From: Clavelina lepadiformis | Lineage: Eukaryota > Chordata > Ascidiacea > Aplousobranchia > Clavelinidae | Assembly (NCBI RefSeq): GCF_947623445.1 | Contig: NC_135243.1 | Span: 8,930,501 to 8,994,500 of the forward strand | Direction of reading: 5' to 3' | DNA length: 64,000 bases | Part shown: piece after piece, positions 14,101-23,783 of the stretch | Layout of the letters: each line of letters starts with the position of its first letter | Position numbering within the stretch: position 1 is the first letter of the stretch | The notes under the pieces: model-generated | What the model saw: only the letters and a program-made list of their open reading frames with translations | The model's database searches: none | Told to the model about the DNA's origin: nothing | Made by a program: the position numbers and the translations under genes

Positions 14101-15060
14101 TTTTGTTTCAAACTATAACACAAGCTGGTGACCAGGTCAAAGTTTTTTTTGTAGATTCAATCAGTTTTCCAGCGAAATGGAGCACGATATGTCATAATTG
14201 TTTGTCAAAATTTTGTTCACTGTTAATCAATACTTCCTTGTTAAAATCGGTTGGATTAAAAATTACACATTAAATTTCGTCAGCTAATGATTAAGATATT
14301 AAAAAGTACTGTAACAGCAAACTTTTAACTATACTTCATTTCATTACATTTTTTAATTCGCTCTTCAAAACATGTTTGTGATAATTCCCAACTTTACTCT
14401 ACTGATGTATAACCCGTGTTAATGATAAAGATGCTTATTTACTTGACTCAGCAGCCCAGAGTTTGGCACGAAATTCTAAATTACATATTAAGGACAGTAA
14501 ATTTGCAAGTTTTCTGACAAAAATAAAATCAACTGCTGAGTTAAATTTTATACCCAACTTTTTCCATGCTAGATGTTCACTGACAAACTTGAGCTTATAT
14601 GGAGCATTTTCTATATATAGCGTGTAAATTTCTGCAGATAAATTTATATACATATATATTACATATGTTATAAATTTCAAGAAAAAAAAGCAACGAGTTA
14701 AAGATTCTGCTTTACATGTGTGGATACGTAAAGCATGACTACAGTGTAAAAGCATTCTTACTGTGACAACGTATTTTCCCCAATTTTTGATGCCACTTTC
14801 CCTTATCACGACTTGTTACCATATTGGGAACTGCTTTATCTTACACAACACCACAGTAAGCAAAACGATCAGTAGGACTTCCATCTTTATACAGAGAATA
14901 CAGTTTTATGCCAGATACTTGTAGTTTGTGTCACATGTCACGAGCTGTTAATCAGGCGTGATCTGCTATTGTCATTTTTATAAATTTTGATGAAATGGCT
15001 AAAGAAGAAAGCTCAGCAAACTCCATCACAGTGAGAGAAAAAAGTAAAGAAAGTAAAGCC
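11124..15060. other. Intergenic between copies A2 and B2
   Basis: Almost 4 kb without recognisable genes. An ATTAAA-like signal about 50 bases after the A2 stop could end that transcript. The longest open frame (14435-14809, minus, 124 codons) resembles nothing I know and has AT-rich, background-like composition. Confidence 0.45.
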
Positions 15061-15068
15061 TATAAATA
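15061..15068 (+). promoter_or_regulatory. Likely TATA box of copy B2
   Basis: TATAAATA lies 62 bases before the ATG of copy B2, at a distance typical of a TATA box with a short 5' leader. Confidence 0.5.
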
Positions 15069-15122
15069 TAATAAGAGCTTGCGCATATTTTCCGGCAGAC
15101 AAATCAGTTTTTCTCTGGCAAA

Positions 15123-16096
15123 ATGAAGACTATCTTAGTTTTGTGCCTTGTAGCGCTGGCAAGCTTGGTACCTGGAAATGTTGGCCAAGATCGAACCCTC
15201 ACTCCTCCTCCTTCAAGGCTGGTGAGTGGAACTTGAGAATAGAAACGTTTTCAGCTTTTAATATTTTTTTAATGAGTGCTACTAAAGACTTAACTTTTTC
15301 ATGTTTGCACATGCAGCTTGCTCCATTCTTCAAAGAACGGTTTGGTATAGACCAGGTCCTTGGGATCGAAGGTCCCCATATTTCGGAAATTCGCAGCTTT
15401 GGTGAATTTGTAACTGGCGATCTTTCGGATGATTTTGATGAAAAAGGACCCCGTCGCAGTGGAGGCTGGTTGTTGGAGCAATTTGCAGTACGTCTATAAT
15501 TTAGTTTTTAATATACATATTTCAATGTGTTTCATCTTTGTATAAGCAGACCTTACATGTGTCCAGTACAGCAGGTGTCCATTTATTTCAGTATGCTTTT
15601 TGATATCTAACCTTGAATGTTAAACTTCATTATTATTGATTTTAATTGTAGGCAGGGGAAAAGAAGAACTTTTACAGCTTCCCAGCTGTCTGCGTGTTTA
15701 GTCTACTTCGTGGAGGACCCATAGATATTCATATAATCGAACCTGTAAGTGGGGAACTGACAACCACAACATTGGGAGGTAAAAAAGACGGCTTTGTTGC
15801 AGTAATACCAGCAGGTAAGCATTTTGATATAAAAATAATTAAACAACAGCCAACCAGATTAGCGTATAAGATAAACACAAATAACTGATTAGACTCTTTC
15901 TCTACTTCTCATTGAAGGACACATTTCCGCTTTGAAAGTGAGAAAAGGCGATGTGTTTGATTTCCGCTTCGCGCTATTCAGTTTGGTGACTACCCCAGAG
16001 ATAAGAGCAGACGACTTGAACTTCATCCGTCGCGACGATTTGTTACGAAGATTCCCGCAGCACCGAGACAAAATTATAGCATTTACCGACGAATAG
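15123..16096 (+). CDS. Secreted cupin-like (DUF985-type) protein, copy B2
   Basis: Four exons (15123-15221, 15317-15487, 15652-15814, 15918-16096), all with good GT-AG sites, encode 203 residues. The signal peptide is MKTILVLCLVALASLVPGNV. Exon 2 carries LAPFFKERFGI and GIEGPHISEIRSFGEF. Exon 3 carries FYSFPAVCVFSLLRGGPIDI, HIIEP and TTTTLGG, then VAVIPAG. Exon 4 carries FDFRFALFSLVTTPEI and RRDDLLRRFPQH. The last motif and VIPAG match the DUF985 signatures RxELLARFPQH and VVPAG well, which is the best support for the cupin assignment. No His remains at the barrel's metal site. It is nearly colinear with B1 and shares its intron positions. A TATA box lies upstream and AATAAA is at 16192. Confidence 0.75.
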
Positions 16097-16191
16097 ATGT
16101 TATCGTTCATGCGATATTCTAGTAATAGGCCGACAGAACGTAGTGTTTGTTGCTGCTGTTTATCATTTTGTGTTTACAACAAATAAAGGAT

Positions 16192-16197
16192 AAGAAA
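16192..16197 (+). terminator. Polyadenylation signal of copy B2
   Basis: AATAAA lies 96 bases after the B2 stop codon, suggesting a short 3' UTR that ends before the hAT element at 16251. Confidence 0.6.
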
Positions 16198-16594
16198 AAG
16201 AATTTTCCTAAGTATTGGCTTTATAGCCTAGCCCTAGCCTATAGGCAAAGCAGGGCCAGATTAAGACGAAACTGGGCCTGATGCTGCAGCGCAAAAACAG
16301 GCCTATTTTTTCTAGGCATTGGTACATATGCATTCGACACTCTGACTCCACCGTACACGCGTAATCAGACCGACCAAAGAGCCTTTATTGCTTTCGACGC
16401 AGTCAGCCAAATTTTAATGAACATGAACAATAATAACGACGTGTTATCGTAAAAACTCGAGAGTAACATCAGGCTATGTAACACCAACACAATTCAATAC
16501 CAATATTGCCTGAAAAGCGGAGTTAATGAAGAAAAGGCTAATCCAGATCAACTTAACGTTGGCATATTGTCAATGCTGCGCTAGTGCTGCTTAC

Positions 16595-19099
16595 TTATAC
16601 TACTGTTTTTCGAGCCTTAGCAAGCGCGAAATCTTCGATCATGTCAGTGCAGTCAAGGCTGCTCAGCACCTCATGTTCAATGCTCATAAGCGCCAGCATG
16701 TTTAGCCTTTCCTCCCTCATCGAGGACCGCAGCTCTCCTTTGACTATTCCCAGTTTTGAGAAGCTCCGCTCGCCGGAGGCATTAGACACCATCAAGCACA
16801 GATAGATGCGCAAAGCAATCTCGACGTTTGGAAATGTTTGAGAAAGGTTCAACGACGACAAAAGCTTGTACATGGTAAGCTCTGCTGACTCGTTCACACT
16901 CACCGATTTCTGGGTGCGCATAAATGCAGCAAACTGTATGAGCTCAGCCACCAGCGTGTCTTCCAAGTCATCTGGATACGAGGAAACGAGATTTTGAGCT
17001 TTATTCTCGATCTGCTTTATGCTCAATGACGTTAGCTCCGAAAGAAATCCGAATGTTGTAGATATATCCTCATACGCCTTCATTCGCTTTTCCAGTTCAG
17101 CTAACAGTCTGTCGATCATGACCAGATATATATGGGTTTTGAATGTTTCCCTAGGGGTGAGGTTTTCTTCGTTTGCAGCTCCTTCATCAGGCATTCGCTT
17201 TCGCTTACGGCCTCGACGTTCTTCAGCCTTGTATTCGCCGTGAGGAACCTTTTCGATCGCCATCTGCTCATACACGTCAAATCTGTCCCGTGCAAATTGA
17301 ATCGTGTCGACCAGTGATGCCAATAAACTAGTTGCCGTATTCAGACTGACTGTAGGGTCTTGGAGGCTAATGCTCGTACTGTTGAGACGGCATAGGATAT
17401 CGTTCCAGGCAGTCGCCATAACTGCTGTCTCAAGTTCGTCCATCCTGCGCGAAAATCCGTCGGCCTGGTTTCTCGTATCGGCCTTCTGCTCCTTATCTGC
17501 CGCAAGCTCATCCAGGACTTCTTGAATGCTCTTCCACCCTTCTACTAGCGCTTTGACAGCATCTGCACGTTCACACCATCGGGTTCCAGACAAACCTTTG
17601 AGCGTTAATGTGCAGCGATTCTTCAGTTTCTGCCAGCGATATGTCGATTCAGACAGGAAAACGTATAGTCCATTGACAAAATGAAAAAACCTGGTACAGC
17701 CAGCGCAGCTATTAACAGCCTGGTCTCCTACCAGGTTTAAACTGTGGTTGCAGCATGGAATAAAAGCAGCATATTTACATTCTCGCTTCACAATTGCCTG
17801 GACACCGTTGTACCGTCCTGACATGTTTGACGCATTGTCATACGACTGGCCTCTGCAGTTAGTAACATCCAAGCCATTTTCCTTCAGAAAGTTCAGAAGT
17901 ATGCTAGCCATGTGCGTAGCGGTGTGTCTCATCATAGGCAAGAATGTCAGGAACCGTTCAACTGGACCCAACGGCAGAACATATCGAATAACAATCGTTA
18001 GCTGGTCGAGGTGTGATACGTCAGGTGTAGAGTCAATCGAGACAGAGAAATACTTCGCCTTCTTGGCTTCTTTCAGGATGGTGTCCTGCACCTTTTGTCC
18101 CATGAGCTGCACCAGCTCCTCGCAAATTGTGGATGACAAATAAGAAATGTGACCTTTCCCGCAGTTCGCATATTTTCTAATATGGCTAGCCAGCAGAGTA
18201 TCGTACTCCGCCAACAACTCAATGATGCCAAGGTAGTTACCATTATGAGGGGAACCTATGATCTCATCCGAGCCCCTTATAGCAAGGCCACGCTTAGCTA
18301 GGAATATCAGAACGTCGATGAGCCGCTTTACAATCTGGCGCCAGTAACACCGCTCTTCCTCGACCTGTTTAGCGGCTAGGTAGTCAACACGACCGGCCTC
18401 CCTCTGTCGGCTCGCAAAAGACAACATAGCCTTGCGATGACCATCGCTGCTTTCATGGATTTTTATTCTGGATTCGCCTGTCCTCCAATTGTCGAAACCG
18501 CCGGATACGAACTTGGTTGCTTGAACAGCATTACCACCGAACAACTTGCATGCAAAGCAGAACACCTTCCCGGTCGAAGGCGAGTAGCACAACCATTGTC
18601 TATAGGATTTTTCACCATTGAGCGGATGCGTACGCACGAAGAAGGTCTTAGTGCATCGACGTTGGAATGATTCACCTAGGTATTGTCTGGCGCTCTCTTC
18701 AAACATCGATTCAGTGTGTTGGCAGTGTTTTGAACCTTTCTTGGCCCAATATTCTCGAGTGTCAGCGTTGATTTTACCCCACTGTCCTAAATCATTGGTG
18801 ATATCCTCCAGCGTTTGCGCCAGTGCTTCGCCAGTGATAGCGTCTCCTTTCACCTCTGCTCTCTCCGCTGAACTTTCCCGCTCTTTATCCTCTCTTTCCT
18901 CATCAGGTTCATCTTGCTTGGCCTGGTCTTCAGGAGCGCTCGAATTCGCAATCGCATCCGACGCAGGCAATTGAGACGAAGCTGCTCGCATTCCAAAGTA
19001 TGAACTCAGTTTTGGAATTTTCGCCAGAAGCTTTTCTTGTTCTGCTGCTTCTTTCCTTTTCTTTTTCGCTTTATCCCATCCACTGAGTTGAGACGCCAT
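16595..19099 (-). CDS. hAT transposase with TTF-type zinc finger (ZMYM/ZNF862-like)
   Basis: Uninterrupted frame of up to 839 codons. The frame opens with an ATG ending at 19114, but I prefer the second Met (19099), giving MASQLSGWDKAKKKRKEA, a typical start for these proteins. After a charged, low-complexity stretch (to about residue 110) comes a TTF-type zinc finger (about 155-235) with FCFACKLFG, GFDNW and a final HESSDGH. The DUF4371/RNase H-like core has SIDSTPDVSHLDQLT with the first catalytic Asp (about 360) and GQSYDNASNMSG with the second (about 425). The C-terminal hAT dimerisation region has NASGERSFSKLGIVKGELRS with the catalytic Glu (about 790) and ERLNMLALM. All hallmark residues are present, so it may be functional. 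It belongs to the element at 16251-20668, not to a host pathway. Confidence 0.9.
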   Translation of the reverse strand: MASQLSGWDKAKKKRKEAAEQEKLLAKIPKLSSYFGMRAASSQLPASDAIANSSAPEDQAKQDEPDEEREDKERESSAERAEVKGDAITGEALAQTLEDITNDLGQWGKINADTREYWAKKGSKHCQHTESMFEESARQYLGESFQRRCTKTFFVRTHPLNGEKSYRQWLCYSPSTGKVFCFACKLFGGNAVQATKFVSGGFDNWRTGESRIKIHESSDGHRKAMLSFASRQREAGRVDYLAAKQVEEERCYWRQIVKRLIDVLIFLAKRGLAIRGSDEIIGSPHNGNYLGIIELLAEYDTLLASHIRKYANCGKGHISYLSSTICEELVQLMGQKVQDTILKEAKKAKYFSVSIDSTPDVSHLDQLTIVIRYVLPLGPVERFLTFLPMMRHTATHMASILLNFLKENGLDVTNCRGQSYDNASNMSGRYNGVQAIVKRECKYAAFIPCCNHSLNLVGDQAVNSCAGCTRFFHFVNGLYVFLSESTYRWQKLKNRCTLTLKGLSGTRWCERADAVKALVEGWKSIQEVLDELAADKEQKADTRNQADGFSRRMDELETAVMATAWNDILCRLNSTSISLQDPTVSLNTATSLLASLVDTIQFARDRFDVYEQMAIEKVPHGEYKAEERRGRKRKRMPDEGAANEENLTPRETFKTHIYLVMIDRLLAELEKRMKAYEDISTTFGFLSELTSLSIKQIENKAQNLVSSYPDDLEDTLVAELIQFAAFMRTQKSVSVNESAELTMYKLLSSLNLSQTFPNVEIALRIYLCLMVSNASGERSFSKLGIVKGELRSSMREERLNMLALMSIEHEVLSSLDCTDMIEDFALAKARKTVV

Positions 19100-19492
19100 A
19101 GCAAGCGTGCACAAAACGCAGCTAAATTTGTAAATTGTGGAACCGTAAAATTTATCGCATTAACTTGAAATCTTCCGTTACAATAAACACAACGCCGTAT
19201 ATTTAGCCTACGTCACAGTGCAAAAAAAAAACATTAGCAATTGTCTTAGAATTAAGGCAGTCGCTAGCGTCCAAGTGAACCCCAATGCTTTCCATCATTT
19301 TTTGTTATAAACTGACACTGGTTTCCATCATTTTTTGTTGTGAACCGGCAGTTGTTTGCACGGTGTTAGCTTGTGAATCGGCAATGAAACAACATTGAAC
19401 TCAACAATAATGATTGCTAACTCTTTTCCCAACCATAATGAGCACTAATCTTACTGCCTTAACCTAATCTATTCCTAAGGCTTAGCCTAACT

Positions 19493-20425
19493 CAGTGGTT
19501 CTCAACCGCCGGTCCGCGAAGTACCGTATCTTACTTTCTGCCAAGCTAATTTTAATCTGGAATCATAAGCATTGCAAAGTTGATACTTCCTGTAAAACTC
19601 ATTTTACGCTTGGCCGATTCACAGCAGTAGGCTAAAACTGGCATAGCCTATCTCTCCTTCGTTGATACAGCAGAACTGTTTAATAATAAAGGTTAACCTT
19701 CCGATGACCTAGATTTTGTGCCGTTTATGATTGTTTCGTCATAAACTGCGTCTAGCTTTCAAAAAGTTTTGTAATACAAGGTCATTCTTCACTTTTCAGA
19801 TGCTGCAATAGCTTGTCCTGTTAAACTACAGAAGGATTAATATGGAATCAACGAACCAACAAGTGTATTTTAACAAGAAGGAAAAAACTAAGACTTCTGA
19901 AACAAATAATTCTCAAAATGGAAATGAACCAAGTATCAGTAGGTGCAAATGTAAACTACGAAAAGGGCATATGCAGATAAGTTGAGTGTCACAGAGGGAA
20001 GTAAGAAACGAAAAGGGGAATTTGTCAGGCAATACAATAAAAATACTTGGAGCTTGGTTTTACAATAGTTCCGGGTAGTGAACAATCGTCACGGCCCTAA
20101 TGTTTGGTGTGCTCCCAAATTCTGCCAAATGACGTTATGAAACCTTCTAAAGTTGTTCGTCACTTTCATTCAAAGCACAACAATCTTGAAGGCAAGCCAC
20201 TTGAATATTTTGGACGAATATTCTCTGATATGAACGATTAAAAAAAGCAAATGAAAAGATGACGACTACCGAAAAATCCTTTCTTCATGAATCCTATCTA
20301 GTTTCTCTACGAATAGTTAAAACCAAAAAAAGCATACACGATTGGGGAAGAGTTAATAAAGCCGTGCATCTTATCTGCGGCTGAAGTAATGAAGGGCCCT
20401 GAAACAGCTCGAAAAGTGTTATAAT
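19493..20425 (+). mobile_element. Nested, broken Charlie/Buster-type hAT (5' end)
   Basis: Starts with the classic Charlie-type end CAGTGGTTCTCAACC. Further in, plus-strand frames recall the ZBED5/SCAND3 transposase N-terminus: a BED-like finger around MKPSKVVRHFHSKHNNLEGK, PLEYFGRIF, and a later YTIGEELIKPC block. The frame is interrupted several times, and no matching right end is found. It was inserted into the Tip100-like element, or was captured by it, and is now dead. Confidence 0.7.
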
Positions 20426-21221
20426 TTTTCATCTTAAATAAGTAGTCTATGCCAAAATCTTGCTTTATCTTACGTGCCTAGGCGTAACACTGTGCCTAGG
20501 CGTGCGAAAGTCGGACTACAAATTTCATAATAAGAATTATTTGTGGGTTAATTAAGCAAAGGAAAACTGTTCAGCGTCCGGAAAATTCACGTCTGTTTTC
20601 GTCTGGGCCTATTTCAGGAATGGGCCTAATGCTGCAGCATCAATAGCACCCACCTTAATCCTGCACTGAGGCAAAGTACATTGCAATCAGCATGGGATCA
20701 TGGGATCGTTTATTATTTTCCAAGTCAAAGAAAGACGTAAACTGTTTTCGTGTGCATCGCAACACGATTACACAAAGACTTCTATTTCTGCAAATACTAA
20801 ATTATTATCAAGCTACTCTTTCATGTACCTCTTATTCCAAATTACGCTTGTATTGTAACGAAAAATTCATGACATTACGCCTAACTGAAATTTTAATAAC
20901 ACAAAAAGCTCAAAACTAAAAACATATGGGCAAATGATTAAGGTATAGCATGGGCTTGAGGAGTTGAGGAGCCATCATGAAGTATAAAGAACAATGAAAA
21001 ATTCGAAAAATTACTTTTCTGCACATTAGAGTAACAAAATACAATATAAATTTTAATTAAAAAATTAAAATAAAATTTCTCAAATCACAGCAAAATCAAC
21101 AATAATTTGTTTGAAAATCAATGTAGACTACGTTCTTGTGCAGTATGTGCGTTAGATTCTTTAGTGTGCCGTAAGGCCCTGTTCTTTTTATCTCGTTAAA
21201 AGTTCTTTGTAATGTAATGAT

Positions 21222-22109
21222 TAGGGCAACCAAAAGTCAATATGGTCAATTTTTTTAACCTACTCAGAATGCTATGAAACAAGCACAAAACAAATTTCAG
21301 CTTTGTACGACGTGTAGTATAGAAGTTATTAGGTCAAATAAAGTCAAAATGTTACGTTAGGTCAAAATACAGTCAAATTGTTTCTTTTAGGTCAAAATCT
21401 ATTAAACTTGTAATTTTGCAACCATTTTGTAATATTATTTTTCCGTTTTTCTCTTTTCTTGTACCGAAAACAATTCCAGTGCCCCAAATTATACTTAGAA
21501 CCCAAGCCACAAATAGAGGGAAGGCCTTTCAGCGCGTCTGGTGACGTCACGATGTGAAGGCATTGCATTTGAAACTGCAAGTTGTCAATCTTAATACGCA
21601 GAAACGAAAAAAAGTCAACACTAGAACAGCGTTTTGTCAATTTTAAATGCAGCTTTAGATTAGAAAGTTGCTGTAGACAGTGTAGAGACTATCAGTATAG
21701 CGTTTTTCAGTTAGCAACATGCAAGATTTTTGATTTTAAAATGCAAGAACAATCATAGCAGTTTGAGCTTTACAATACGCAAGTTATTACTTCTCTAGGT
21801 GGCATTGGTAGATCTAAGTTGCCGACAATTTCTTTCGTCTATTATGTCACAATCGCCACACTCACACACCGAAGCAAAATTCGATTGAAATGTTGATGCG
21901 ATATTGCGCTGATTGTTGCAATTAGACTGAAGCAACAGCTTTTTACCTTATTCTTAATGTTGTTTTTTTACATTATTTGTTTTTTGTTTGTACTACGTGA
22001 TTTCCATCAAATGATTTTTTTCTGAAATGTTAGTTCTAATTGCGCAATTTTTTTAGATCAAATTAAGGTCAAAATTTAAACTTTTTAGGTCAAAAAACTG
22101 GTTGCCCTA
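21222..22109. mobile_element. Non-autonomous hAT-type element with TAGGG ends (888 bp)
   Basis: Ends are the perfect inverted pair TAGGGCAACCA / TGGTTGCCCTA, flanked by a perfect 8-bp duplication GTAATGAT (21214-21221 and 22110-22117). The inside has no transposase-like frame. Multiple AGGTCAAA-type words lie near both ends and may be transposase-binding subterminal repeats. Ac-type hATs also start with TAGGG, so a hAT parent is likely. Confidence 0.85.
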
Positions 22110-22117
22110 GTAATGAT

Positions 22118-23783
22118 CAATGTAAGAGAATAGTCTACAATTCATTTCAAGGTGTTTTAATGCGGTTTTTAATGCGCAAAAACCCAAAATGTTTGGCCAT
22201 AGCTTTTAAAAATTTTTAGCCCCTTAAACGCAATCCTAAATACGCCACTGGATTTGAGCAACTGTTCGATCCTCATTTGCGCTACCAACAAAATATTCTT
22301 GGACAAGGCGTAAAAGAAGTTTGCTCCTGGTCAGTAATTCCGCTGAACAGTTCCAAATTTAGCCAAGACATCAAAATCAAACGGGCAAAGACTGCTCTTT
22401 TCAGTGATAAATATTCTGATAGGGTAGACCGGGGATACCTCGGGCAAAGGGATACCTGGGTTAAGACGTTTGACGTTACAGTGGAGAATTGTTAAATCAT
22501 TTTTACCAAAGCTTTATACCTCCACTACAAATCTCGCTATTGTCTCGTAAAGCTAAGACACAAAAGTGCAGTGTGCGTCAAATCTAAGGAGAAAGTTAGA
22601 CGAGGGGTTGTTTGTACCAAGACGAGTGAGCAAATTTTTAACAGATGGAGCAACGGGATTTCCCACAAAACGCATTCCTACCAAAGTAAACCTTTTCCGA
22701 TTAGAAGTTCGCACTCCGGCGAATTTTGATGGGAAAAAAAGAAGACGAATCGGTGGACATAGACCTTTGAATTTTTCGAATCCTTCCCAAACTCTTACAC
22801 AGGTAACGTCGCATGCTTCGCTGACTAGGTAGGCCCACCGCAATGTCAGATCGATCACGTCCAGTGCGTTGGTTTCAAAACGCTTTAAAACAAAAACTAA
22901 GCAATTTTTCATCAACAATTTTCCATACCTTGTAAAGAAATTCATATGCTACGTAAGTGAATGAAACCTTCACAATCACATGCTTGTAATTTAAAAAAAG
23001 AATCGAAATGCGTCGATAATTTTTATTGTTAAAAGAAAAGGGCCACCAAAGTTAGGACCCTTAGAAGAAGGGTCGTTTAATAGTAAAGGCAAATGTCTTA
23101 GGCTTCTTAATCAGTAAACGCAAAATAATTCAAATATTTCATTTTTCAAACATGCCTTTAGACCTGACCGCCATAACTTTAATGGATGGCAACCTTGAAA
23201 AATGTATAAACATTTTTTATGGTTTTTTGATTTTGAGATTGACGTAATTTCCGATTATTGTCTTGCTGCCTTAAGTTCTAACGATCTGATTTAGTGATTT
23301 ATCGAGGTTATGAACGACATAGGGTAGGCCTAATGGCCTAGGCTATAGGCTCTAGGTGATAAGAGTGAGTTTCTGGGCTGGTTTAAATTAGTTATTACTA
23401 GGAATTATATAGGCCTAGGCCTAGGCTAGGTTAGCCGAACGTATCATAAGCTCCTAGGCCTAGAGGACACATTGAAATTGGAAACAGTGTTTTCCAACTA
23501 TCGGCCTAAGCTTATTTTCTTCGTTTCAGTCTTGCAGGCTTAGGCTAGTGTTCATTCATACCAGCTAGCCTAGCGACTAGTGTCATTTGGTACCTTATAA
23601 TTTTTCGCTTGTTGTAGAATCAGAACTTAAAAGCTCCAGCAGTAATACCAGAATACGGTGGCGTACCCTAGGCTATACCCAATGTCCGTTTTCTGCTGGT
23701 TTCTGATTTGCCTGCTACTTTTGCTTGATAAGTATATGCCAGACTCCAGACTTTTTGGCATAGACGTACCCAATACTGGTGTT
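22118..23783. other. Intergenic, no recognised gene
   Basis: Overlapping open frames at 22553-22945 (minus) and 22566-22832 (plus) resemble nothing I recognise. A hairpin-like word (GACCCTT...AAGGGTC) sits near 23057-23075. Confidence 0.4.
23322..23600. repeat. TAGGCCTA-rich patch
   Basis: The palindrome TAGGCCTA and its variants (CCTAGGCT, GGCCTAGG) occur repeatedly within about 280 bases. Single copies are scattered elsewhere, for example near 16233, 25829, 32484, 49832 and 54509. It is a dispersed low-complexity motif with no obvious gene. Confidence 0.6.

Larger units (their letters stand above)
16251..20668 (-). mobile_element. Complete hAT element, Tip100/Zaphod-like (4.4 kb)
   Basis: The left end reads CAGGGCCAGATTAAG and the right end, read inward, CAGTGCAGGATTAAG. 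Both ends continue with a shared subterminal block containing GGGCC and ATGCTGCAGC. The element is flanked by a perfect 8-bp target duplication, AGGCAAAG at 16243-16250 and 20669-20676, the size hAT elements make. It carries one long transposase gene on the minus strand and, upstream of it, an inserted fragment of another hAT (19493 to about 20425). Intact ends, flanks and frame suggest a fairly recent insertion. Confidence 0.9.

Noticed and set aside
14435-14809. A 124-codon minus-strand open frame.
   Set aside because: No similarity to any known family, AT-rich background composition, no gene-like context.
22553-22945. Overlapping open frames on both strands (130 and 88 codons).
   Set aside because: No recognisable motifs; mutual overlap suggests chance.
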